Counted from the first letter of the stretch, positions 8,574 to 20,568 are shown. The stretch is 64,000 bases of DNA from Amycolatopsis roodepoortensis (GCF_014873915.1 NZ_JADBEJ010000004.1:682001-746000), one strand, 5' to 3'. Notes: a model not told the origin generated them from the letters alone. A program made the numbers and translations.

Positions 8574-9446
8574 GTGAGGTTCACCCCCGCCGCCGCCGTC
8601 GCGGCGCTGGCCGCCGCCCTGCTGCTGGGCGGCGCCACCGCCGCGCCGGCGATCAACTCCTACAACGCCACCCCGGCACCGGAGCGCACCGAGGTCGGCG
8701 CCCTGGTCGCGACCTGGGACAACGACGGCGACCCCGCCACACCCGACCGGGTCGACTGGGTGTGCTCCGGCACGATGGTGGATACCGACACCTTCCTCAC
8801 CGCCGCGCACTGCACCAGCGATTGGCCCGCGAACGTGCGGTTCTTCGTCTCGCTCGACCAGGACGTGCAAGCGGGTCTCGACGCCGCGGCGAAGAAGTAC
8901 CCCGGCGACCCGGTGGCGGTCGCCAAGGCTGTCGCCGTGGAAGGGGTCGCGCACAACGAGCCCGGCTACCCCGGCAACTCGGCCGACTCGCACGACATCG
9001 CCGTCGTCCAGGTGCCCGCGAAGCAGATCGCCGCGCGCTGGAGCTTCACCCCGGCCACGTTGCCGAGCGCCGGCCAGCTCGACGCGCTCGGGCCGCAGGG
9101 GCTGAACTCGACGCCGTTCGTTGTCGCCGGTTACGGCACGCAGGAAGCCGTGAACGGGCCAGGCGGGCACACCCATCCGGGCGGTGGAGTCCGGATGAAG
9201 GCGCCGGTCACCTTCAACGCGCTGAACAACACGTGGGTGCGTCTCGGGATGACGGCGCCTCAGGGCAACGGCGGCGCCTGCTACGGCGACTCCGGCGGGC
9301 CGAACTTCGCCACCATCAGCGGCAAGCGCGTCCTGGTGTCGACGACCATCACCGGCGACGGGCCCTGCTACGCCACCAACGTCACCTACCGGCTGGACTC
9401 GCCGACGTCGCGTGACTTCCTCGCGCCGTTCGTCGCCCTGCCCTGA
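8574..9446 (+). CDS. Secreted trypsin-like serine protease
   Basis: 290-residue S1-family protein with signal peptide (1-24). The catalytic triad is visible: His79 in TAAHC, Asp141 in SHDIAVV and Ser240 in GDSGGP. Cysteines at about 64/80 and 236/264 are positioned for the usual disulphides. There is no obvious propeptide longer than a few residues and no C-terminal anchor, so it is likely released outside the cell. It starts at GTG 8574 after a GACGAGGAGG-type site. The preceding wall protein may be a neighbour by chance. Confidence 0.85.
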   Translation: MRFTPAAAVAALAAALLLGGATAAPAINSYNATPAPERTEVGALVATWDNDGDPATPDRVDWVCSGTMVDTDTFLTAAHCTSDWPANVRFFVSLDQDVQAGLDAAAKKYPGDPVAVAKAVAVEGVAHNEPGYPGNSADSHDIAVVQVPAKQIAARWSFTPATLPSAGQLDALGPQGLNSTPFVVAGYGTQEAVNGPGGHTHPGGGVRMKAPVTFNALNNTWVRLGMTAPQGNGGACYGDSGGPNFATISGKRVLVSTTITGDGPCYATNVTYRLDSPTSRDFLAPFVALP

Positions 9447-9447
9447 T

Positions 9448-9504
9448 CGCGCGTGAAGGCCCCCTTCCCTCGGCTGAGCCGAGGGAAGGGGGCCTTCACG
9501 CGCG
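9448..9504. terminator. Perfect 28-bp-arm palindrome between convergent genes
   Basis: Arms 9448-9475 and 9477-9504 are exact complements and include GTGAAGGCCCCCTTC. It begins two bases after the protease stop and ends six bases before the murA stop. That fits a bidirectional terminator, although no U-tract follows on either strand. Confidence 0.7.
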
Positions 9505-9509
9505 TTCGA

Positions 9510-10784
9510 TCAAGCCCGGTCGGGTTCGCCCGCGACACGCTCGATGCGGGCACCGAGCCGGTTCAGGTTCTCGACGAAGTGCGGGTAGCCGCGGTCGATG
9601 TGGAAGACGTCCCAGACCTCGGTGACGCCGTCCGCGCAGAGCCCGGCCAGGACCAGCCCGGCACCGGCGCGGATGTCCGCGGCCCACACCGGAGCGCTCG
9701 AAAGCTTCTCCACGCCCCGCACGACGGCGTGGTGGCCGTCGGTGCGCGCGTCGCCGGAAAGCCGCATCATCTCCTCGATGAAGCGGAACCGGGCCTCGTA
9801 GATGTTCTCCGTGATCATCGACGTGCCTTCGGAGACCGCCGACAGCGCGACCGCGAACGGTTGCAGGTCGGTGGCGAAACCGGGGTACGGCAGCGTCACC
9901 CAGTCGACGGCCTTCGGGCGCTCGTTCTGGACGATGCGGAAACCCTCGCCGTCGAACGTCTCGACCTCGGCGCCCGCCAGGCGGAGCTTGTCGAGGACCA
10001 GGTCGAGGTAATGCGGGTTGACGCCGCGGACGGTCAGGTCGCCCCGGGTCATCGCGGCGGCGAACGCCCAGGTCGCGCCGACGATCCGGTCTCCGATCAC
10101 GCGGTGCTCGGTCGGGTGGAGCTTCTCGACGCCCTCGACGGTGAGGGTCGAGGTGCCCGCGCCTTCGACCTTCGCGCCCATCTCGGTCAGCATCGTGCAG
10201 ATGTCGACGATCTCGGGCTCGCGCGCGGCGTTGTCGATGACCGTGGTGCCCTCGGCGAGCACGGCGGCCATCAGGATGTTCTCGGTGGCGCCGACGCTGG
10301 GGAAGTCCAGCCAGATCTGCGCGCCGCGCAGCCCGTCGGCCTTCGCCACGACGCAGCCGTGCTCGATGGTGCTGGTGGCGCCCAGCTTGCGCAGGCCGTT
10401 CTGGTGCATGTCCAGCGGACGGGACCCGATCGCGTCCCCGCCCGGCAGGGCCACGACGGCCTGCTTGAGCCGTCCGACCAGCGGTCCCAGCACGCACACC
10501 GACGCGCGCAGCTTGCCCATCGCGGCCGAATCGGCCCGGTGCGACAGCTCGGCCGGAGTGGTGATCTTGGCGGTGTCGCCGTCGATGACGACGTCGCAGC
10601 CGACACTGCGCAGGACGTCGCCCATCAGGGGGACGTCGAGGATCTGGGGGCAGTTCGTGATGGTCGTCGTACCCTCGGCCAGCAGGGCCGCGGCCATCAG
10701 TTTCAGGACGCTGTTCTTGGCCCCGACCACGTCGACCTCGCCGACCAGCCGTGCTCCGCCGTGCACGTCGAAGTGCTCGCTCAT
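9510..10784 (-). CDS. murA: UDP-N-acetylglucosamine 1-carboxyvinyltransferase MurA
   Basis: 424-residue enolpyruvyl transferase, catalysing the first committed step of peptidoglycan synthesis. [12 protein letters not shown] near the N-terminus and the [15 protein letters not shown] loop identify it. The loop residue that is the fosfomycin-reactive Cys115 in E. coli is Asp here (Asp117 in this numbering), as I recall for M. tuberculosis MurA. The enzyme is therefore expected to be intrinsically fosfomycin-insensitive. I chose the ATG at 10784 because it matches the mycobacterial N-terminus; a TTG at 10793 has a better-spaced GAGAGGG site and would add three residues. It diverges from the adenosyltransferase gene over about 60 bases. 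Confidence 0.93.
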   Translation of the reverse strand: MSEHFDVHGGARLVGEVDVVGAKNSVLKLMAAALLAEGTTTITNCPQILDVPLMGDVLRSVGCDVVIDGDTAKITTPAELSHRADSAAMGKLRASVCVLGPLVGRLKQAVVALPGGDAIGSRPLDMHQNGLRKLGATSTIEHGCVVAKADGLRGAQIWLDFPSVGATENILMAAVLAEGTTVIDNAAREPEIVDICTMLTEMGAKVEGAGTSTLTVEGVEKLHPTEHRVIGDRIVGATWAFAAAMTRGDLTVRGVNPHYLDLVLDKLRLAGAEVETFDGEGFRIVQNERPKAVDWVTLPYPGFATDLQPFAVALSAVSEGTSMITENIYEARFRFIEEMMRLSGDARTDGHHAVVRGVEKLSSAPVWAADIRAGAGLVLAGLCADGVTEVWDVFHIDRGYPHFVENLNRLGARIERVAGEPDRA

Positions 10785-10845
10785 GGGCGCCAATCATGCC
10801 CTCTCGCCCGGATTTGCCTTACGCCGGGCCGGTAGAGTCGGCTTC

Positions 10846-11418
10846 ATGGTCGTTCGCATCAACCGCGTGTACACGAAGGTCGGCGACAACGGCACCACGG
10901 CGCTCGGCGACGGCTCCCGCGTGCCGAAGACCTCGCCGCGGCTGGGCGCGTACGCCGACGTCGACGAAGCCAATTCCGTCATCGGGCTCGCGCTCGCGAT
11001 GGGCGGTCTGCCCGAGGAGATCACGCGGGTGCTGCGTGCGGTGCAGAACGATCTCTTCGACGTCGGCGCGGATCTGTGCGCGCCGATCGTGGAGAACCCG
11101 CCGTACGAACCGCTACGGATCACCGAGCGGTACATCGAACGGCTGGAAGGCTGGTGCGACGAGTTCAACGAGCGCGTGCCGAAGCTGACGTCGTTCATCC
11201 TCCCGGGTGACACCCCGGGTGCGGCTTTCCTGCACCAGGCCCGCACGGTCGCGCGGCGGGCGGAGCGGTCCGGCTGGGCGCTTTTCGAGGCCGAGCAGGC
11301 CACGACGAACCAGCTGGCGATCAAGTACCTGAACCGGCTCTCGGATCTGCTGTTCATCCTGTCGCGGCTGGCGAATCCGGACGGCGACATCCTGTGGCAG
11401 CCCGGCGGGGCGGACTGA
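10846..11418 (+). CDS. ATP:cob(I)alamin adenosyltransferase, PduO type
   Basis: 190 residues. N-terminal RVYTKVGDNGTTALGDG is the ATP-binding segment of PduO-type enzymes. RRAERSGWALFE and YLNRLSDLLFILSR carry the conserved Arg and the Asn-Arg-Leu-Ser-Asp motif at the active site. It converts cob(I)alamin to adenosylcobalamin, needed by B12 mutases such as MeaA in this window. The pairing next to murA is the conserved actinobacterial arrangement. Translation starts at ATG 10846 shortly after the divergent murA start. Confidence 0.9.
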   Translation: MVVRINRVYTKVGDNGTTALGDGSRVPKTSPRLGAYADVDEANSVIGLALAMGGLPEEITRVLRAVQNDLFDVGADLCAPIVENPPYEPLRITERYIERLEGWCDEFNERVPKLTSFILPGDTPGAAFLHQARTVARRAERSGWALFEAEQATTNQLAIKYLNRLSDLLFILSRLANPDGDILWQPGGAD

Positions 11419-11457
11419 AGGGCGCTTTCCCCGCATCGGATGCGGCGAAAGCGCCCT
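11419..11457. terminator. Palindrome between convergent genes
   Basis: 19-bp arms (11419-11437 and 11439-11457) with one mismatch. The core is AGGGCGCTTTC, different from the GTGAAGG family. It immediately follows the adenosyltransferase stop and ends five bases before the stop of the small minus-strand gene. Confidence 0.65.
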
Positions 11458-11461
11458 CAGC

Positions 11462-11620
11462 TCACAATCGGCCCTGCTCCTGTGCCGCCCAATAGCGCTC
11501 GAGGTCGACTTCGGGCGTGCCGTCCTTGCCCGGGTCGATCGCCTTCATCGTGATCGTGTCCTCCAGGGACACGGGTTCGGGAAGGTGGCTCCAGCGGTTC
11601 GTGTCCTCGCTCTGAGTCAT
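11462..11620 (-). CDS. Small conserved hypothetical protein
   Basis: 52-residue acidic protein starting MTQSEDTNRWSHLPEP and ending EVDLERYWAAQEQGRL. There is no signal peptide, TM segment or Cys. The frame extends upstream to 11701, but the Met at 11620 is the sensible start because the extension is basic and unlike the rest. It lies 89 bases after aroA on the same strand and may be cotranscribed with it. I recognise no function. Confidence 0.55.
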   Translation of the reverse strand: MTQSEDTNRWSHLPEPVSLEDTITMKAIDPGKDGTPEVDLERYWAAQEQGRL

Positions 11621-11709
11621 AGACCGAGAATAGACGTGCATCACGTCGGAAGGCCGGTAGAAATGCCGCTTCGTGATGATCCCATGTTTCCGCCGGCGCA
11701 TTCAGAGGA

Positions 11710-12945
11710 CTAAACGCGCCAGGAAGCCCGGAGCGAAGCGAGCGCGTCGTGGAAGCCGGGGAACGTCTTCTTCACGCAACCCGGGTCGTCCAGCGTGATC
11801 CCCGGTGTCCGCAGTCCCGTGACACTGAACGCCATCGCGATCCGGTGATCCCGACGGCACTTCACCAAGGCCCCCGCCGGCACGCCCGGCTGGATCTCGA
11901 TCCAATCCCGCCCGGTCTCGACCGAGACGCCCATCGCGCGCAGGTTCTCCTCGCACGCCGCGAGCCGGTCGCACTCCTTGATCCGCGTGTTGTAGACGTC
12001 CTCGATCCGCACCGGCCCGTCCGCGAACGGCGCGATGGCCGCGAGCGTCGGCACGGTGTCGGAGATGTCGCGCATGTTCACCGTGACGCCGCGCAGCCCG
12101 CCCGTCCCGGTCACGGTCACGGCGTCCGGGCCCACCTGGACGTCCGCGCCCATCTGCCCCAGGACCTCGACGAAGGCCAGATCCCCTTGCAGAGCGCCCT
12201 CGCCGAGCCCCGGCACGGTCACCGAGTTGCCGGTCAGCGCGGCGGCCGCGAAGAAGTAGCTGGACGTGGAGGCGTCGGGCTCGATCTCGTAGCGGCAGGC
12301 CCGGTACGGCGTCGGCGGCACGACGAACGTGTCACCCTCCCGTACGACCTCGACGCCGAAGCGCCGCATCATCGCGATGGTGATCTCGACGTAGGGCACC
12401 GAAACGAGATCGGTCACGGTGATCCGCAGTCCCTCGGCCGTCAGCGGCCCGACCAGCAGCAACGCGGTCAGGAACTGCGAGGACAGCCCCGCGTCCAGCG
12501 TCAGCTCCCCGCCCTTGATCCCGTCGGCCCGCACCACCAGCGGATGGTGGCCCGGCGAGCCTTCGAAGGTCAGGTCGACACCCAGCTCCTGCAACGCGTC
12601 GGTCAGCGGCCCGAGCGGCCGGGCGCGCATCTGCTCGGAGGCGTCGAAGCGGAAGGTGCCGTGCCCGGCGGCGGCCAGCGCGGGCAGGAAGCGGGCGGTG
12701 GTGGCGCCGTCGCGGCAGAAGACGTCGGCGCTGTCGACGGCCGGGCCCTCGGGCCTGCCCTCGATCGTCCATTCCGGCTCGGAGCGGGAAACCTGATAGC
12801 CGAGCTTGACGAGGCCTTCGGCGAAGCCCTCGGAGTCGTCCGAACGCAGCGGCCTGCCCAGTACGGTCGTCCCGTGGGCGGCGGCCGCGAGGAACAGGCC
12901 TCGGGCGGTGATCGACTTCGAACCGGGGATGTCGACGATGGTCAC
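11710..12945 (-). CDS. aroA: 3-phosphoshikimate 1-carboxyvinyltransferase (EPSP synthase) AroA
   Basis: 411 residues. PGSKSITARG (7-16), RIKECDRLAACEENLRAMG and KCRRDHRIAMAF are the conserved EPSP synthase blocks. The catalytic Asp of the ISD segment and the Lys of KECDR are present. The reaction is shikimate-3-phosphate plus PEP to EPSP in aromatic amino acid synthesis. The phosphoenolpyruvate loop reads CRDGATTARFL (77-87), so Ala81 sits at the place of E. coli Gly96, a substitution known to lower glyphosate binding. The protein does not resemble the M. tuberculosis AroA I recall in this loop. Upstream lies an array of 21-bp repeats. Confidence 0.88.
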   Translation of the reverse strand: MTIVDIPGSKSITARGLFLAAAAHGTTVLGRPLRSDDSEGFAEGLVKLGYQVSRSEPEWTIEGRPEGPAVDSADVFCRDGATTARFLPALAAAGHGTFRFDASEQMRARPLGPLTDALQELGVDLTFEGSPGHHPLVVRADGIKGGELTLDAGLSSQFLTALLLVGPLTAEGLRITVTDLVSVPYVEITIAMMRRFGVEVVREGDTFVVPPTPYRACRYEIEPDASTSSYFFAAAALTGNSVTVPGLGEGALQGDLAFVEVLGQMGADVQVGPDAVTVTGTGGLRGVTVNMRDISDTVPTLAAIAPFADGPVRIEDVYNTRIKECDRLAACEENLRAMGVSVETGRDWIEIQPGVPAGALVKCRRDHRIAMAFSVTGLRTPGITLDDPGCVKKTFPGFHDALASLRASWRV

Positions 12946-12971
12946 GGCGTGAGCATACGGCGTGCTCGAAC

Positions 12972-13022
12972 GCGGAACTCGCGTGATCAGAGGCGCAACT
13001 CGCGTGATTGAAGGCGTAACTC
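12972..13022. repeat. 21-bp direct-repeat array, 2.4 units
   Basis: Units at 12972-12992 and 12993-13013, with a 9-base partial at 13014-13022, follow the pattern GCGNAACTCGCGTGATYRRAG. The array lies between the DUF2550 stop and the aroA start. On the opposite strand it contains GATCACGCG, which is also the core of the array at 22708-22780. Confidence 0.7.
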
Positions 13023-13455
13023 AGGAAGCGCGCGGGAGGCGTCGGCCCGGCGGGGCCGATTCGAGCCAGGAGAGGAAGCCGGTGAGGGCGCCGGGGCCCA
13101 TCGCGATCTCGATCGCCTCCTGCGTGGCGGACTCACACCGCAGGACGATCGAACCTTCGGGGACGGCGTACGCCTCCGTGCCGGAGGGATCGCGCCGGTC
13201 CGCGATTTCCATGCTTTCGCGCTCGAAGACGCGATCCGGGCCCGTCCGCAGGCTCCACACGCGGAACCAGACGAACTGCTCGCCCTCGTAGCGGCCCAGC
13301 CCCAGATGCCAGCTGGACCGCGCCTCGTCCGGACGCCACCGCAGGGCGACACTCACGCCACCACCGCGGCGCATCCGGACCCACCGCAACGAATACCAGG
13401 CCACGACGACGGCCAGGACGGTCAGGGCCCCGAGAACACCCACGGCGATTTCCAC
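13021..13455 (-). CDS. DUF2550 membrane-anchored protein next to the ATP synthase operon
   Basis: 144 residues: one N-terminal TM helix (about 3-22) followed by a basic stretch and a soluble domain (WHLGLGRYEGEQFVWFRVWSL, then FERESMEIADRRDPSGTEAYAVPEGSIVLRCE). This is the DUF2550 family found directly downstream of atpC in Actinobacteria (Rv1312 position in M. tuberculosis). The fold of the soluble part is reminiscent of PH-like domains, which is my inference. It follows atpC by 25 bases and is probably the last gene of the operon. Function is unknown. Confidence 0.8.
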   Translation of the reverse strand: MEIAVGVLGALTVLAVVVAWYSLRWVRMRRGGGVSVALRWRPDEARSSWHLGLGRYEGEQFVWFRVWSLRTGPDRVFERESMEIADRRDPSGTEAYAVPEGSIVLRCESATQEAIEIAMGPGALTGFLSWLESAPPGRRLPRAS

Positions 13456-13480
13456 GGCCCGGCCCCTGTCCTTCGCCCGG

Positions 13481-13846
13481 TCAGACTGACTGACCGGCCG
13501 CGCGGAGCTGGGCGGTCGCCCTAGCCCGCTCTTGCTCGTCTTCGCCGCTCAGCGCCTTCTTGGCCGCGTCGACGTCGATCTCGTCCGAAAGCTCCGCGCT
13601 CTCGGCGAGGATGCTCACGCCGGTCGCGGTGACCGACAGGAACCCGCCGTGCACCGCGGCGGTCACGGTCTCGCCGTCCGTGGTCGTCACCTTCACGACG
13701 CCACCCTCGACGAGCTGGCCGAGAACCGGCTCGTGACCGGCCATGATGCCGATCTCGCCCTCGGTGGTCTGCGCCACCACGAACGTGGCGGTACCCGACC
13801 AGAGACGGCGCTCGACGGCTACCAGCTCGACAGAAATCTCAGCCAC
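13481..13846 (-). CDS. atpC: ATP synthase F1 epsilon subunit
   Basis: 121 residues from GTG 13846, preceded by AAGGGAAG, giving the expected N-terminus [18 protein letters not shown]. The N-terminal beta-sandwich includes [16 protein letters not shown], and the short C-terminal helices include ARATAQLRA. It couples rotor to catalytic head and is the last F1 subunit of the operon. A longer frame to 13876 exists but adds ten non-conserved residues. Confidence 0.92.
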   Translation of the reverse strand: MAEISVELVAVERRLWSGTATFVVAQTTEGEIGIMAGHEPVLGQLVEGGVVKVTTTDGETVTAAVHGGFLSVTATGVSILAESAELSDEIDVDAAKKALSGEDEQERARATAQLRAAGQSV

Positions 13847-13960
13847 GTAGCTTCCCTTCACCTCAGGTGCTGCCACCGAGTGTAATAGTCAAGGTTCCTT
13901 GTATGCGAACGACGGGACCAGCGTCCACAGTAGACACTGATCCCGCCGCTCATCGGAACA

Positions 13961-16323
<2,363 letters not shown>

Positions 16324-16334
16324 GAGCTATCAGC

Positions 16335-17972
16335 TCACTTCTTCGGGGCGGGCTTGTTGACCTTGACGGTCTCCTGCCCGACCTTCTCGGCGTCCATCGC
16401 GTCGGAGACCTCGACCAGGCTCTTGCCCTCGGAGGTGGTGAACTCCTTCTTGAACTCGTTCACCGCGTCGACCAGCCCGGAAGCGGTCTCCTTGGAGAAC
16501 TTGCCCGACTCGCGGATGTCCTTGAGGAGCTCTCCGTGCTTGCGGCGCGCGGAGTCGACGAACTCGTCGCGGAAGCGGCGCACGTCCTCGGTCGGAACGG
16601 TGTCGAAGTGACCGTTCGTGCCGAGGTACACCGTGACGACCTGCTCCTCGACCGGGATCGGCGAGTACTGCGGCTGCTTGAGCACCTCGTACAGGCGGGC
16701 ACCACGCTCGAGCTGCGCCTTCGACGCGTCGTCGAGGTCCGAGGCGAAGGCCGCGAAGGCCTCCAGCTCGCGGTACTGCGACAGGTCGATACGGAGCGAA
16801 CCCGAAACGTCCTTCATCGCCTTGACCTGCGCGGCACCACCCACGCGGGAGACCGAGATACCCACGTCGATGGCCGGGCGCTGACCGGCGTTGAACAGGT
16901 CCGACTGGAAGAAGCACTGACCGTCGGTGATCGAGATGACGTTGGTCGGGATGTACGCCGACACGTCGTTCGCCTTGGTCTCGATGATCGGGAGACCGGT
17001 CAGCGAGCCCGCGCCCAGCTCGTCCGAGAGCTTCGCGCAACGCTCGAGGAGACGGGAGTGCAAGTAGAAGACGTCGCCGGGGAAGGCTTCACGGCCCGGC
17101 GGGCGACGCAGCAGCAGCGAGATCGCGCGGTAGGCGTCGGCCTGCTTGGTCAGGTCGTCGAACACGATGAGGACGTGCTTGCCCTCGTACATCCAGTGCT
17201 GGCCGATGGCCGAACCGGTGTACGGCGCGATCCACTTGAAGCCGGCGGAGTCCGACGCGGGGGCCGCGACGATGGTGGTGTACTCCATCGCGCCGGCGTC
17301 CTCGAGGGACTTCTTGACCGCGGCGATCGTGGAGCCCTTCTGGCCGACCGCGACGTAGATGCAGCGAACCTGCTTCTTCGGGTCGCCGGTCTCCCAGTTG
17401 GCCTTCTGGTTGATGATCGTGTCCACCGCGACGGCCGTCTTACCGGTCTTGCGGTCACCGATGATCAGCTGACGCTGGCCACGGCCGATCGGGGTCATCG
17501 CGTCGATGGCGGTGATACCGGTCTGCAGCGGCTCCGACACCGGCTGGCGCTCGACCACCGAAGCGGCCTTGACCTCCAGCGGGCGGCGGTCGGTGGTCTC
17601 GATCTCGCCGAGGCCGTCGATCGGGGCGCCCAGCGGGTTCACGACCCGGCCGAGGTAGCCCTCGCCGACCGGAACCGAGAGGACCTGACCGGTCCGCTTG
17701 ACTTCCTGGCCTTCGACGACGGTCTCGAAGTCACCGAGGATCGCGGCACCGATGGAGCGCGCGTCCAGGTTCAGCGCCACGCCGAGGACCCCGCCGGGGA
17801 ACTCGAGCAGCTCGTTGGCCATCGCCGAGGGAAGGCCCTCGATGTGGGCGATACCGTCACCGGCGTCGACGACGACGCCAACCTCTTCCCGGCTCACGTC
17901 CGGGGCGTAACTCGAGACGTAGTTCTCGATCGCGCTACGGATCTCATCCGAGGAGATCGTCAGCTCCGCCAT
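16335..17972 (-). CDS. atpA: ATP synthase F1 alpha subunit (regulatory)
   Basis: 545 residues. P-loop GDRKTGKT is at 172-179, and the ELAAFAQFGSDLD-like block appears as [23 protein letters not shown]. The C-terminus is extended by about 30-40 residues (…[14 protein letters not shown]) compared with E. coli, as is usual in Actinobacteria, where this tail is reported to limit ATP hydrolysis in mycobacteria. Whether it does so here is not shown. Confidence 0.97.
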   Translation of the reverse strand: MAELTISSDEIRSAIENYVSSYAPDVSREEVGVVVDAGDGIAHIEGLPSAMANELLEFPGGVLGVALNLDARSIGAAILGDFETVVEGQEVKRTGQVLSVPVGEGYLGRVVNPLGAPIDGLGEIETTDRRPLEVKAASVVERQPVSEPLQTGITAIDAMTPIGRGQRQLIIGDRKTGKTAVAVDTIINQKANWETGDPKKQVRCIYVAVGQKGSTIAAVKKSLEDAGAMEYTTIVAAPASDSAGFKWIAPYTGSAIGQHWMYEGKHVLIVFDDLTKQADAYRAISLLLRRPPGREAFPGDVFYLHSRLLERCAKLSDELGAGSLTGLPIIETKANDVSAYIPTNVISITDGQCFFQSDLFNAGQRPAIDVGISVSRVGGAAQVKAMKDVSGSLRIDLSQYRELEAFAAFASDLDDASKAQLERGARLYEVLKQPQYSPIPVEEQVVTVYLGTNGHFDTVPTEDVRRFRDEFVDSARRKHGELLKDIRESGKFSKETASGLVDAVNEFKKEFTTSEGKSLVEVSDAMDAEKVGQETVKVNKPAPKK

Positions 17973-18025
17973 TTCGTTCCCGCTCTCGCTTCGTTCGTGC
18001 CAGTGTGCAAAGTCGTTGTTGTGGG

Positions 18026-18847
18026 TCAGCCGGCCAACCGGCGACGCAGGGCGTCGATCCGCCCCGCGGTGCTGCCGTCGATGACCTCGTCGCCGACGCG
18101 GACCACGAGTCCGCCGCCGAGTGACGGGTCGACCTCGACGTGCAGCGCGAGCTGCCGCCCGTAAAGGGCGTTGAGCTTCTCGCTCAGCCGAGCCTGCTGT
18201 TCGTCGGAAAGCGTGCTCGCGCTGGTCACCCGGGCGACCGAGCGCTCGCGGCGTTCCGCGGCCAGCTGGACCAGCTCTTCGAGCGCGTTGCCGACCCCAC
18301 GGCCCTTGGCGCGCAGGACGACCTGCTCGACGAGGGTCTTGGTGACCACGTCCACCTTGTCGGCGAACAGGGTGCGGACCAGGGTCCGCTTCGCCTCCGC
18401 GGGCGCGGTCAGGTCGGACAGTGCCCGTTCGAGCTCCGGCTCACCCGCGACGATACGACTGACCCGGAACAGCTGGTCTTCGACAGTGTCGATGTTCCCG
18501 GACTTCTCCGCACTGGTGAGCAGCGCCGAGCGGCCGAGGGCCTCGAGCCCGTCGGTCAGTTCGCGCGGGCTCGACCAGCGGCTGCCGGCCACGGAGTCGA
18601 GCACCTGCAGGGCCGGTTCGGAAACCTTGCCCGCGAGGATCCCGCGGGCGAGGCCGATCCGGGCTTCGGACGAGGCCGAACCGTCGGCGACGGCCCGGCG
18701 CAGGCCGATCTCCCGGTCCAGCAGGGCGACGACCGAAAGCAGCTCGTCGCCGACCGTCGCCGGGTCGGTACCCGCTTCGGCCAGAACCTCGCCGAGACGG
18801 TTCTCGGCGAGGTCGAGCGCTTCACGGCTCGCAGCATGCAGCGTCAT
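18026..18847 (-). CDS. atpH: ATP synthase F1 delta subunit (stator)
   Basis: 273 residues, longer than the about 180 of E. coli, with an N-terminal extension typical of high-GC Gram-positives. The C-terminal [29 protein letters not shown] is the diagnostic delta signature. It is not fused to a b-type TM segment, unlike the mycobacterial b-delta protein. It starts six bases after atpF. Confidence 0.94.
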   Translation of the reverse strand: MTLHAASREALDLAENRLGEVLAEAGTDPATVGDELLSVVALLDREIGLRRAVADGSASSEARIGLARGILAGKVSEPALQVLDSVAGSRWSSPRELTDGLEALGRSALLTSAEKSGNIDTVEDQLFRVSRIVAGEPELERALSDLTAPAEAKRTLVRTLFADKVDVVTKTLVEQVVLRAKGRGVGNALEELVQLAAERRERSVARVTSASTLSDEQQARLSEKLNALYGRQLALHVEVDPSLGGGLVVRVGDEVIDGSTAGRIDALRRRLAG

Positions 18848-18853
18848 TCTGGT

Positions 18854-19417
18854 CTACTTCCCCGCTCCGAGACCGGCACCGTTGGTACCGGCGGTCTCCA
18901 ATTCGGCCAGGAACCGGTCCACGGTGCCGTGGCGGCGCGCGTCGTCCGCGAGCGACTCGCCGACGATGCGGCTGGCCAGCTCGACGGAGTTACGGCCGAG
19001 TTCGGCGCGCAGTTCGGCGATGATCTGCGCCTTCTGGGCCTGCAGCTGCGCCTGGCCCTGGGCGACGATGCGCTGGGACTCGGACTCCGCCTCGGCCCGA
19101 AGCTCCGCCTTGATCTGCTCGGCTTCGAGCCGGGCGTCGTCGCGGATCTTCGCGGCCTCGGAACGGGCTTCCGCCAGCTGCGCCTTGTACTGCGCAAGGT
19201 TTTCTTCGGCTTCGGCCTGTGCCTTTTCGGCCCGCTCGATGCCACCCTCGATCAGCTTGGTCCGCTCCTCGTAGGTCGCCTCGAAACGCGGAACGACGTA
19301 CTTCTTCAGAACGAACAGCAGCAGAAGGAAGGCGACGAACCCGAGGATGAGCTCGGGAATGTGCGGCATGATCGGGTTGGGCGTTTCGGCCGCCAACACC
19401 AATTCGGTCTTCAGCAC
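18854..19417 (-). CDS. atpF: ATP synthase Fo b subunit (peripheral stalk)
   Basis: 187 residues: one TM helix (about 21-40, ELILGFVAFLLLLFVLKKYV) followed by a long Ala/Glu/Lys-rich coiled coil up to the dimer contact with delta. It holds the F1 head against the a subunit. Spacing to atpE is 34 bases. Confidence 0.95.
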   Translation of the reverse strand: MLKTELVLAAETPNPIMPHIPELILGFVAFLLLLFVLKKYVVPRFEATYEERTKLIEGGIERAEKAQAEAEENLAQYKAQLAEARSEAAKIRDDARLEAEQIKAELRAEAESESQRIVAQGQAQLQAQKAQIIAELRAELGRNSVELASRIVGESLADDARRHGTVDRFLAELETAGTNGAGLGAGK

Positions 19418-19451
19418 AACGTCTCCTTAAAGCGAGATGAGTTGAAAGAAC

Positions 19452-19709
19452 TCAGGCGCCGGAGGCGAGGAAGTAGATGACGATACCGATCAGCGCGAGC
19501 ACCTCGGTCAGCACGAAGGTCGAGAAGGCGATGCCCTGCAGCTTGCCCTGGGCCTCCGGCTGACGGGCGGTGCCGTTGATGACCGCGGCGAAGATCAGAC
19601 CCACACCGATACCGGGGCCGATCGCGCCGAGGCCGTAGCCGATGGCGGCGAGACCCGGGTTGATGTTGGAAGCGGCCTCGGCAGCCTGCGCAAGAACGAT
19701 GTTGCTCAC
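19452..19709 (-). CDS. atpE: ATP synthase Fo c subunit (rotor ring)
   Basis: 85-residue hairpin. Helix 1 has [14 protein letters not shown] with the Gly-rich packing face, the polar loop has [10 protein letters not shown], and helix 2 carries the proton-binding Glu69 in [11 protein letters not shown]. There is no Na+-type ligand set, so proton coupling is expected. It is the target of diarylquinolines in mycobacteria; resistance cannot be judged here. Confidence 0.96.
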   Translation of the reverse strand: MSNIVLAQAAEAASNINPGLAAIGYGLGAIGPGIGVGLIFAAVINGTARQPEAQGKLQGIAFSTFVLTEVLALIGIVIYFLASGA

Positions 19710-19770
19710 GTGCGTTTCCCTTCAAACTCGGTCCGCGCGACTCACGCGGATCGGGGGCTTTTGGTGTTTC

Positions 19771-20568
19771 TCAGTGCTCCGACGCCAGCGCGGCGCCGAT
19801 GTACCCTGCGGACAGCAGCGCGAAGATGTACGCCTGCAGGATCTGGATGAAGGCCTCCAGGAACGTCATCGCGATGGCGAAGAGGAACGCCACCGGCGAC
19901 GCGACCTTCACGATGCCTTCGCCCTCGGTCAGCAGGAAACTCCCGCCGAGCGTGAAGACCATGATGATGAGGTGCCCGGCGAACATCGCCGCGAAGACTC
20001 GGATGGCCAGCGTGGCCGGCGCGATGAAGAACTTCTGCGCGAACTCGATGGTGGAGTACAGCGGCAGAACGAATCCGGGAATACCCGCCGGCGCCAGTTC
20101 CTTCTTCAGGTAACCCTTGAAGCCGTGGCGTTTGAACCCGACGTAGTGGTACACCGGGTAAACGACGAGGAACGCCAGGGCGACCGGGAAGCCGATTCGC
20201 GCCATGGTCGGGAACTGGAAGAACGGGATGATCCCGAAGAGGTTGTTCACCAGCACGAAGCTGAACAGTCCCAGTACCAGCGGGATGAACGGCTTGAAGT
20301 CGGCCGAGCCGATCTGCTCACGCGCGATGTTGTTGCGGCCGAAGTTGTAAATCGACTCGGCCATGAACTGTCCCTTACTCGGGACGACCTTCAACCGGCG
20401 CGACGTCACCATGAAGTAGGTGACGATGATGATCAGGGAGATGACCACCAGCAACATCGGCTTGGTGAAGCTCAACCAATAGCCGGAGCCGAACAACGGC
20501 GGTAGGTTGAAGTCTTTGACGCCAGGCGGCGTGAACTCCGCACCCTCGGCTAGTACCAGCGCGCCCAC
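19771..20568 (-). CDS. atpB: ATP synthase Fo a subunit (proton channel)
   Basis: 265-residue protein with about six TM helices. The essential Arg is in LAIRVFAAMFAGHLI, followed by the C-terminal helix block ILQAYIFALLSAGYIGAAL. GTG 20568 is preceded by GGAAGGAG. It is the first structural gene after the 380-base gap to atpI, so the main operon promoter probably lies in that gap. Confidence 0.95.
   Translation of the reverse strand: MGALVLAEGAEFTPPGVKDFNLPPLFGSGYWLSFTKPMLLVVISLIIIVTYFMVTSRRLKVVPSKGQFMAESIYNFGRNNIAREQIGSADFKPFIPLVLGLFSFVLVNNLFGIIPFFQFPTMARIGFPVALAFLVVYPVYHYVGFKRHGFKGYLKKELAPAGIPGFVLPLYSTIEFAQKFFIAPATLAIRVFAAMFAGHLIIMVFTLGGSFLLTEGEGIVKVASPVAFLFAIAMTFLEAFIQILQAYIFALLSAGYIGAALASEH

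Noticed and set aside
18026..19417. Mycobacterial-style fused b-delta stator subunit
   Set aside because: atpF and atpH are separate frames with a six-base gap, and only atpF has the TM helix.
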